Below, piece by piece: positions 46,290 through 53,093 of a DNA stretch of 64,000 nucleotides. This DNA comes from Legionella nagasakiensis (GTDB lineage Bacteria > Pseudomonadota > Gammaproteobacteria > Legionellales > Legionellaceae). Location of the stretch: positions 62,001-126,000 of the forward strand of contig NZ_CAAAID010000006.1 in NCBI RefSeq assembly GCF_900639915.1. Direction: 5' to 3'. Each line of letters begins with the position of its first letter. Within the stretch, counting starts at the first letter, position 1. Made by a program: the position numbers and the translations under genes. Under the pieces are notes generated by a model. That model did not search any database and had not been told where the DNA came from. It saw only the letters and a program-made list of their open reading frames with translations.

Positions 46290-46727
46290 TTAAAAACTGA
46301 GAATGAAGGTCACTGGACCGTCATTGCAAAGACGAACTTGCATATCCGCGCCAAAAGAGCCATAAGCCACGTGAGGATATTGTTCACGGGCGTGTTCAAT
46401 GAGCGCCTTAAATAAAGCACGGCCAATGTCAGGAGAGGCGCCTTTGGTGAAGCTCGGGCGCAGGCCACGCTCGGTTTCGGCCAACAGTGTAAACTGTGGC
46501 ACCAGCAACAAGCTGCCACCGACGTCTTTAAGACTTAAGTTCATTTTTCCCTGGGCGTCACTGAATATCCGATAATTCAGGCATTTTTTTACCATGCGTT
46601 TTAGGGTTTCATCTGTGTCTTGTTTTTCAAAGCCGCATAGGATAAGCAATCCTTGTCCAATATTGGCAATCGTTTCATCGTTGATGGTTACAGAAGCGTC
46701 ACTGACTCGTTGCGCGACGGTTAGCAT
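46290..46727 (-). CDS. dtd: D-aminoacyl-tRNA deacylase
   Basis: A 145-residue DTD with the two active-site motifs LLVPQFTLLAETERGLRPSF and NDGPVTF. It removes D-amino acids mischarged to tRNA. Convergent with the LegAS4-like gene and followed upstream by REP elements. Confidence 0.95.
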   Translation of the reverse strand: MLTVAQRVSDASVTINDETIANIGQGLLILCGFEKQDTDETLKRMVKKCLNYRIFSDAQGKMNLSLKDVGGSLLLVPQFTLLAETERGLRPSFTKGASPDIGRALFKALIEHAREQYPHVAYGSFGADMQVRLCNDGPVTFILSF

Positions 46728-46773
46728 GGATTAAATCCTGGTAGATTGCGATATAGTTTCCCCGGATAGGCTT

Positions 46774-46842
46774 GTAGCCTGGTTGCTTGCAACCAGGAGG
46801 ACAGATTGTGATGTGTTTTTCCCGGAGATGCACTATCCAGGC
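46774..46842. repeat. REP-like elements left of the IS remnant
   Basis: GTAGCCTGGTTGCTTGCAAC (from 46774, to 46797) and a degraded minus-strand element (46821-46842, ending CTATCCAGGC) that lacks its CTAC end; that end reappears at 47610. Confidence 0.65.
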
Positions 46843-46872
46843 CGCCATGTGAATTGTCAAGTAAGGCAAAAA

Positions 46873-47570
46873 AGTCTCCTGTGACCAGAAAGCAGGTCTT
46901 TTTTCTTTTACAACTATTGTTCTAAAAAAGTCTATTACACGTTTCTAAAAAGTACAATTAATCATTCATCGATCTTCTTATTAGATCATACTGCCATTCG
47001 TGCTCGAAACCGTAGTTTCGTCACAAGTTGTCTATTCGGTTTAATAAGTGCTGGCCCCAAACTACGTATTACGTGATAGACGACTTCAAGATACTCAAGT
47101 CGCTTCACAGCTTGGATTCTGTATCTTTGCGAATTCCTCGCCAAGCAACTTCGATTTCCAAACTCGGAATATAAATACTCTGCAAACAACCAGCTGATAA
47201 CTGCTCCGCCAGCTTCTTTGCATCGCGTTTATCCGTCTTTACTCGGTCTCGAGATGCACTCTCAACTGAACCAGCGTTCACTACAATATTCTCTATCCCA
47301 GAATCAATAAGCGCTTGTAACACAAAACCACTAAAACCCGCTTACATAGCTCAGCCCCAGAAAAATATTCCTTGAGTTGCCCTATCAGTTCCTTCGCCCT
47401 CGCCCCCATGTTCCAACTCTTTACTCTTGCTCCCTCGCACACACAATAGACTGAGTAACTTTTTTTATGAACATCTATTCCGATGAATCCCACTTTGTTC
47501 GTATAACCTCCTTCCATAAGAGTCTCCTTTATCTTGCCTGAGATTTGTTAATTTACATTAACAGGAGACT
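46873..47570 (-). mobile_element. Decayed IS110/IS1111-type insertion sequence
   Basis: AGTCTCCTGT (46873-46882) and ACAGGAGACT (47561-47570) are perfect 10-base inverted repeats bounding about 700 bp. Inside, the minus strand encodes broken pieces of a DEDD transposase. IS1111-group elements have such sub-terminal repeats. The element is too short for a full transposase, so it is internally deleted. Confidence 0.72.
46986..47517 (-). pseudogene. IS110-family transposase, frameshifted and truncated
   Basis: The N-terminal frame (47517 to 47293) has GFIGIDVHKKSYSVYCVCEG with the first catalytic Asp. A second frame (to 47105) continues with ALIDSGIENIVVNAGSVES and VKTDKRDAKKLAEQL, typical of IS110 enzymes. 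A third frame runs to 46986 without recognisable C-terminal Ser motif. At least two frameshifts and loss of the C-terminal half make it inactive. Confidence 0.8.
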
Positions 47571-47572
47571 CT
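47519..47572. other. Stem-loop at the transposase-proximal end of the IS
   Basis: AGAGTCTCCT (47519-47528) and AGGAGACTCT (47563-47572) form a perfect 10-base stem around the non-coding end upstream of the transposase. In IS110 elements this region can encode a guide (bridge) RNA; a remnant of it is possible here. Confidence 0.45.
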
Positions 47573-47609
47573 TTCTATAATCTTTCCTTCTTTTATTTAA
47601 CCATAGCAA

Positions 47610-47705
47610 CTACAGATTGGATGAATTGTAGCCTGGTTAACGCGTGAGCGATAACCGGGTTTGTCTGGGCATTAATCCCGGATATTGCTTCGCACTGTCC
47701 AGGCT
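47610..47705. repeat. REP-like elements right of the IS remnant
   Basis: An orphan CTACAGATTG (47610-47619) is followed by GTAGCCTGGTTAACGCGTGA (from 47628, to 47659) and a minus-strand palindrome (47677-47705). Confidence 0.7.
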
Positions 47706-47713
47706 GAGTGTGG

Positions 47714-48634
47714 TTAAAATTCGCGTGCCAATGCCTCCTCTAAATCCGGGTAGGCGAATTTAAACCCTTCTTCCGGTAAGCGTTTGGGCACGACGCGTTG
47801 GCCGCGATTGATGAGACACTCGCCCATCTCACCGAATAGCAAACGGATAACAAACGCCGGTGTTTTTAAAAATAAAGGCCGGTGCATGGCTTTGGCCAAT
47901 AGTCTTGCGAATTCTTTTTGCGGCACGGGATTGGGAGACGTTATATTGAAAGCACCAATGAGGTCAGGGTGCTCCAATAAAAAATGAAACGCGCGGATGA
48001 CATCGGCAATGTGCACCCAGGAAATGATTTGCTCGCCATCGCCAATGATGCTCCCTAAACTTAAGTTAAAACTCGGGGCAAGTTTTTTCAGCATGCCTTG
48101 ACCGCTCTTTAAGACCACACCAAAACGGGTGATGGTCACCGGCATGCCATAATCAATCGCTGGTTGCAGCGATTTTTGCCAGCGAATGCCCACCTCACTT
48201 AAAAAGTCGCGAGGATGGTCAAAATCGATGGGGCTGTCTTCATCGAACGCATGAGAGGTATCCTTGTCTTGTACTCCATAAATGCCGACGGCATTGGCGC
48301 TGTAGTAGTGTGGCTTGCACTGATGGTCAATCAACCACTGAATGAGCATTGCGTTGGTTTTAACCCGTGATTCAATGATGAGTTTTTTGGCGGATTCCGT
48401 CCAGCGTGAAGCGGCAATATTATGGCCGCATAGGTTGATTACCACATCATAATGGCCAGCTTCCAGCGAGGAAAGCCTTTGCCACGTGCAAGCCTGTACC
48501 CGTTTGCCAAATACACGTTGAATATGGTGATGATCGCGGCCAAGCACCGTAATTTGATGCTCCGCATGAAATGAATCCACCAGCTCTGAGCCAATAAATC
48601 CAGTGCCTCCTGCAAGCAAAATGTTCATTGTCAT
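47714..48634 (-). CDS. NAD-dependent epimerase, YfcH/SulA-like family
   Basis: A 306-residue SDR-type protein. The Rossmann motif ILLAGGTGFIGSEL, VVINLCGHNIA, SANAVGIYG and the C-terminal MGECLINRGQRVVPKRL are characteristic of the TIGR01777-type epimerase family; chemistry and substrate are unknown. The start may be ATG 48634 or 48628; AAGGAAGG serves either. Stands alone between REP elements and the pilin gene. Confidence 0.9.
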   Translation of the reverse strand: MTMNILLAGGTGFIGSELVDSFHAEHQITVLGRDHHHIQRVFGKRVQACTWQRLSSLEAGHYDVVINLCGHNIAASRWTESAKKLIIESRVKTNAMLIQWLIDHQCKPHYYSANAVGIYGVQDKDTSHAFDEDSPIDFDHPRDFLSEVGIRWQKSLQPAIDYGMPVTITRFGVVLKSGQGMLKKLAPSFNLSLGSIIGDGEQIISWVHIADVIRAFHFLLEHPDLIGAFNITSPNPVPQKEFARLLAKAMHRPLFLKTPAFVIRLLFGEMGECLINRGQRVVPKRLPEEGFKFAYPDLEEALAREF

Positions 48635-48865
48635 TTCCTTCCTTGTTGTTTATTTTTTGTAAAAATATGACAATTTTTGTCACTATGTATTGGTTTTGTT
48701 ACAGCGGTCAGTCATTTGATATTCGTCTTCAAATCCCCTATTTAGTATGATTATAACATTGAGGCTGAATCTTGATAGCGAGGATAGTACTTAATCGATT
48801 GAAAATTCTATCATTTATTTTTTTCTGATGATCTGTCATGATAAGCATGATTTTATGAATCCTAA

Positions 48866-48882
48866 TTGGCATCTAACTTGCA
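48866..48882 (+). promoter_or_regulatory. Sigma-54 promoter of the pilin gene
   Basis: TTGGCATCTAACTTGCA has GG and GC with the exact -24/-12 spacing of RpoN promoters, 42 bases before the pilin ATG. Type IV pilin genes are classically driven by RpoN with PilR. Confidence 0.75.
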
Positions 48883-48924
48883 TCATTAATAGATGAGTGA
48901 ATTACTTTTAAAGAGGGAAACGTC

Positions 48925-49347
48925 ATGAAAAGACAGCAAGGTTTTACCCTGATTGAGCTGATGATCGTGGTCGCCATTATTGGCATTCTGGCCGCGGTCG
49001 CCATTCCAGCCTATCAGGACTATACACTTCGGGCGAGGGTTACTGAAGGGCTGAATCTGGCTGCGGCGGCAAAACTTGCAGTGGCTGAAACAGCTATTTC
49101 TAATGGTGCTCTACCGGCGAATCAGGCCGCTACGGGTTATCCTGGCTTAACAGCAGCCACACCTAATGTAACTTCAATTACCATCGCCGGTGATGGTACT
49201 GCTGCCATTACTATTACATATGCTGCTGCAGGTATTGCGGGTAATACGCTCATTTTAACACCAACGCTGCAAGCAAATGGAGAAGTGACTTGGATTTGTA
49301 CAGGAGGCGATTTAAACGATAGATACCGACCAGCAAACTGTCGATAA
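48925..49347 (+). CDS. pilA: Type IV major pilin-like protein
   Basis: A 140-residue prepilin. The short leader MKRQQG is cut before [20 protein letters not shown], the hydrophobic helix with Glu5. The C-terminal disulfide loop is seen as C in TWICTGG and the final CR. The globular part is short and Ala/Thr-rich. Sigma-54 promoter upstream and terminator downstream make a one-gene unit. PilU at 23.4 kb belongs to the same machine. Confidence 0.93.
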   Translation: MKRQQGFTLIELMIVVAIIGILAAVAIPAYQDYTLRARVTEGLNLAAAAKLAVAETAISNGALPANQAATGYPGLTAATPNVTSITIAGDGTAAITITYAAAGIAGNTLILTPTLQANGEVTWICTGGDLNDRYRPANCR

Positions 49348-49361
49348 TATTCTCATCAGTT

Positions 49362-49388
49362 AAAAGCCGCTTTACAGCGGCTTTTTTT
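49362..49388. terminator. Intrinsic terminator after the pilin gene
   Basis: AAAAGCCGC, loop TTTACA, GCGGCTTTTTTT. The stem lies between the convergent pilin and pfp genes and could work in both directions; the T-run overlaps the pfp stop. Confidence 0.85.
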
Positions 49389-50622
49389 ATAGTGTTTGCG
49401 GCACCAGTTGATTTTTCAGCCGCACGTAATCGGGCAGGCCGCTGATGTAAGGTGGATAAGCTTCGCCTTGAATTAAGGGCCGCAGGTAGCGGCGGCAAGC
49501 CTCGGTAATGCTAAAACCATCGTCGGCAATGAATGCTTGCGGCATTTTCTTTTCCACGTTAGCAACGTCTGATAAGGCCACATGACTAATAGACCAGCGA
49601 TAGGGGGCATCTTCTTCGCGCACGATGACGGGCATGATGGCGTTGTGTCCGGCGAGTGCCAGTTTCACCGCTTCTTTTCCCAAAGCATATGCCTGCTCAA
49701 CGTCAACACGTGAGGCAATATGGCGGGCGGCGCGTTGCAGGTAGTCAGCCACGGCCCAATGGTATTTAAGATTTAATTCGCGTTTAATGAGTTGGGCAAT
49801 GACCGGTGCGACCCCGCCTAGCTGCGCATGGCCAAAGGCATCACGCAGGCCCGAATCGCTTAAAAATAAGCCTTCTTCATTGCGAATTCCTTCGGACACG
49901 ACGATGACGCAATACCCATGCTCTTTGACGCATTCATCCACGCGTTTTAAAAAGTGGGCTTCTTGGAACGGAACTTCCGGGAATAAAATGATATGGGGGG
50001 GTTCATGCGCCTGCGTGCTGGCAAGACCGCTGGCCGCCGCAATCCAGCCGGCATGGCGGCCCATGACTTCAAGAATAAACACTTTGGTGGAAGAAGCGGC
50101 CATGGAGGCGACGTCCAGACCTGCTTCCAGCGTTGAGATGGCGACGTATTTGGCAACCGAGCCAAATCCCGGGCAAGAGTCGGTAAAGGGAAGATCATTA
50201 TCCACGGTTTTAGGGATGCCAATGCAGGTGATGGGAAAGCCTTTTTCGCTGCTCATGGCTGCGACTTTGTTGGCGGTGTCTTGCGAGTCGCCGCCGCCAT
50301 TATAAAAGAAATAGCCAATGTCATGCGCTTTAAAGACGTCCAGCAGGCGGTTGAATTCTTCCCCATCTTTTTTAAGCTTATAACGACAGGAACCAAAAGC
50401 GCCGGCCGGCGTATGCAGCAATTTGGCGATGGCATCGTCGCTTTCCAAGGAGGTATCAATTAAACGTTCATGCAACGCACCGATGATGCCGTCTTTGGCC
50501 GCATATACTTTGCCGATTTGTTGAGGATGCAGGCGCGCGGTCTGGATGACGCCGCAGGCAGAGGCATTAATCACGGCGGTAACGCCACCAGATTGAGCGT
50601 ACAAGGCATTTTTTACTGACAT
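49387..50622 (-). CDS. pfp: Pyrophosphate-dependent 6-phosphofructokinase
   Basis: ATG at 50622 has GGAG five bases upstream; the longer frame to 50655 is not needed. The 411-residue enzyme has NGGGDSQDTA in the phosphate-donor site, PKTVDNDL with the catalytic Asp, and MGRHAGWIAA. Length and PKTVDNDL fit the PPi-type family. It phosphorylates fructose-6-phosphate with PPi and may run reversibly. Confidence 0.92.
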   Translation of the reverse strand: MSVKNALYAQSGGVTAVINASACGVIQTARLHPQQIGKVYAAKDGIIGALHERLIDTSLESDDAIAKLLHTPAGAFGSCRYKLKKDGEEFNRLLDVFKAHDIGYFFYNGGGDSQDTANKVAAMSSEKGFPITCIGIPKTVDNDLPFTDSCPGFGSVAKYVAISTLEAGLDVASMAASSTKVFILEVMGRHAGWIAAASGLASTQAHEPPHIILFPEVPFQEAHFLKRVDECVKEHGYCVIVVSEGIRNEEGLFLSDSGLRDAFGHAQLGGVAPVIAQLIKRELNLKYHWAVADYLQRAARHIASRVDVEQAYALGKEAVKLALAGHNAIMPVIVREEDAPYRWSISHVALSDVANVEKKMPQAFIADDGFSITEACRRYLRPLIQGEAYPPYISGLPDYVRLKNQLVPQTL

Positions 50623-50887
50623 GGTTTCTCCATAAGTGATTGGGTTGTCATACATTCCTCCCTAACCTTCTTGTTCAAGGGCGGCTGAGAAATATGGTTT
50701 AACGGACGAATGCCTGTTATTCTATTTCATACGTTCCAATTCGGCAAAAATGATTTCAAGCGCTTGTTCATAGCGTTGTAGTCCCTGTATATGACCGCTT
50801 GTACGGAGAAGAATTTTATAAACAGTTGGCCATTTAAGTAGGCTATAATTACTTACAGAGCATTGAACAATTACCTGCCGTATTTTT

Positions 50888-51913
50888 ATGATGAGTGATA
50901 ATGACGTGGAGGAGAAGGAAATCCCGCATGATATGCATTGGATATATTTTGGTCCGAAGATCTTTGATACAAGTGGGGCGATCCGCGATTCATTTCGCAG
51001 AAACATGGCTGAATGGATTCGTGCTAACCCGCAAGCCACGTTTAAGCTATGGATCAATCAAGAGGAGTTAACTACAACACAGCGTGATGCTTTAAGGCAA
51101 TATGCCGCAAGTTTTTATGGCAAATTGCAGATTTTAGATCAGAAACAAGCGACTGCCTTCATTCCTGAACTCACCGACCAAACCACCATTCAATATAATA
51201 TTTATCAATTATTTTTACTGGAACTAACGCATCCACAAGGCAATTATGCCGCAGCAAGTGATTTGTTTCGACTTTTAATTCTTTATAATCAGGGAGGAGT
51301 TTATTCGGATTTGGATGTTACCTGCACTTATCGACTCAAAGAACACATGAAAGCCCCTTTGGGGCTGTTGGTGTATTTTTCAAAATTTGTGATTAAAAAG
51401 GAAATGATTTACGGCAATATGTCGAATTGTGTGGTGGCTGCCCCTGTACATAGTCCCGTGATAATGGCACTTTTTAAAACAATACTTAGTAATTATCAGT
51501 ATAATGAGAAAAAATATGGAAGTATGGAAAATTACTTGCGTTCAAGGAATTACTATGAAGTTATGAATACGAGCGGTTCTGATGCTTATCGAACGGTTCT
51601 TATTCGGAGAAATACACCTCTTTTTTTTAGAGTCCAACCACAATATTTTACCGGTGAGCGGTGCTTTCTCATTGATTTTTTGACCCAGTCCATTGATCCC
51701 GAAGCAGTTGCTCGGCAAATTGCATCTGGATTGTTACAAACAAACATGAGTCAAGAGGAGTTAAGTACTATCCCGCCACGACGTTGGGATGCGGAATTCA
51801 CTCAGTCTTTATTAAGCTCAACGTTTGAGAAAGCTTGGGCACATCCTAAACAAACACTTTCGGAAGAAACGGAAGCACCTGAAACGACGAAGCCAGTACG
51901 TAGTCCGCGATAA
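50888..51913 (+). CDS. DXD-type glycosyltransferase, effector candidate
   Basis: A 341-residue protein. IPHDMHWIYFG is a typical N-terminal strand of sugar-binding DXD transferases. AAASDLFRLLILYNQGGVYS is followed by DLD at 141-143, the metal/nucleotide-sugar site. The tail SEETEAPETTKPVRSPR matches an E-block Dot/Icm signal. Possibly modifies a host protein, as Lgt and SetA effectors do. AT-rich, and a related gene follows. The preceding 265 bases hold only a weak CTCCC/GGGAG-like remnant. Confidence 0.8.
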   Translation: MMSDNDVEEKEIPHDMHWIYFGPKIFDTSGAIRDSFRRNMAEWIRANPQATFKLWINQEELTTTQRDALRQYAASFYGKLQILDQKQATAFIPELTDQTTIQYNIYQLFLLELTHPQGNYAAASDLFRLLILYNQGGVYSDLDVTCTYRLKEHMKAPLGLLVYFSKFVIKKEMIYGNMSNCVVAAPVHSPVIMALFKTILSNYQYNEKKYGSMENYLRSRNYYEVMNTSGSDAYRTVLIRRNTPLFFRVQPQYFTGERCFLIDFLTQSIDPEAVARQIASGLLQTNMSQEELSTIPPRRWDAEFTQSLLSSTFEKAWAHPKQTLSEETEAPETTKPVRSPR

Positions 51914-51931
51914 ATGAATCAAGGAATCAAC

Positions 51932-52015
51932 ATGAAACGATTTAAGCCTAGTTTTAAATTATTTCCCCTAGTTACAATAGAGCCGAATATGGAGGAAGGC
52001 ATTTATAGTTTTTGA
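51932..52015 (+). other. N-terminal fragment in front of the second glycosyltransferase
   Basis: AAGGAATCAAC precedes an ATG. Twenty-seven codons (MKRFKPSFKLFPLVTIEPNM...) run to a TGA at 52013. One extra T in the TTTTT at 52009-52013 would join it to the following frame, so it is probably the true start of that gene. Confidence 0.6.
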
Positions 52016-53049
52016 CTAATAATTGGACAAGAATATGGTTTACCACAAATTCCCAACAATTTATTCCTCAAAAAAACAAAGAGAGAATAATGGATTTTCT
52101 TAATAAATTTCCTTCTCGAAGGATTTCACTTATCTACGACAGTCGATTGCTGGATACCCAAGGCCAAGAAGATTTTCTTAATTTTCAAAAGGAATTAAGC
52201 CTTTTAAATAAATCGAGTCAGATCGATTTTTATGATTTTTCCGAAAATAGTTTTCAAAACAATCTTCTAGATTCTAACGAATTAACACTGTATGAATTAG
52301 CGAATACTGAATTACAAAATTTATTTAAAGGTGGAAATGTGGCTGCAGCAAGTGACATTGTTCGCACTTTAAGCGTAGTCTATCGTTTAGGCATTTACAC
52401 GGACTTTGACGTTGAATTTTTGAATTCCAACTTAGAACGATTCAAGACGTCAAGTCCTTTTCTTTGCAGTGTTAAAGGAAAAGTTCGTTGTAACGATGTT
52501 TTGGCTATTCATCCGGAAATGGGGCTTAAAAAAGATTTATTAAACAAATACCATGACAATATAAGGTTATCTTATCGTTTATGTAAGGAGTATAACTCAG
52601 AAGAAAGAAACCAACTTAGACTAGAAATGGTTCTTAATTTTCTGAACTTGTTCGAGGATGATCATGAGCTGGTTGAAGAAGCGATTGATAAGCTGTTCTC
52701 TATTATAAATAAAAAGTATGAAGAATTTTACTCCCTTCCCATGATTTTCTTAATCCGTAAAGCTTGTGAGGAGGCTATGGAAAATGAGGAAAATGTTAAT
52801 TTAAAAAAAATTTATAAGAAAATATATATGAATAATGTGATTTCTTCGGTAGGACCCTCAGCGTTACCAAGCATGAGTTTTACTGAGGAAAGCGACTGTA
52901 GGAAGCTTCAGCAATTTGTTCGGGGACAAGTCGATTTGGTTGCTAACGATTGTGCATGGCTTCCACCCATTTTGGACAATGATAAAACTGAAAGACATGA
53001 AGAAACGCATGAGCGAGAAAATACTGGCATCCAAAGCATACGGCCCTAA
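52012..53049 (+). CDS. Second DXD glycosyltransferase, apparently frameshifted at its 5' end
   Basis: The main frame (345 residues from a TTG without ribosome site) has IWFTTNSQQFIPQ, AAASDIVRTLSVVYRLGIY and the DFD motif (TDFDVEF), as in its upstream neighbour. The natural start seems to be the ATG at 51932, one frame away across a five-T run. This is a recent mutation, a phase-variable switch or a sequencing error. The tail ERHEETHERENTG is Glu-rich. Strongly AT-rich. Confidence 0.72.
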   Translation: MTNNWTRIWFTTNSQQFIPQKNKERIMDFLNKFPSRRISLIYDSRLLDTQGQEDFLNFQKELSLLNKSSQIDFYDFSENSFQNNLLDSNELTLYELANTELQNLFKGGNVAAASDIVRTLSVVYRLGIYTDFDVEFLNSNLERFKTSSPFLCSVKGKVRCNDVLAIHPEMGLKKDLLNKYHDNIRLSYRLCKEYNSEERNQLRLEMVLNFLNLFEDDHELVEEAIDKLFSIINKKYEEFYSLPMIFLIRKACEEAMENEENVNLKKIYKKIYMNNVISSVGPSALPSMSFTEESDCRKLQQFVRGQVDLVANDCAWLPPILDNDKTERHEETHERENTGIQSIRP

Positions 53050-53093
53050 TCTTCTAACTAAAAAGTAGTTTAACAAGATGATTGCGGTTACAT

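Noticed and set aside
49787-50305. Plus-strand frame opposite pfp
   Set aside because: Shadow of a conserved enzyme gene with high GC; no motif.
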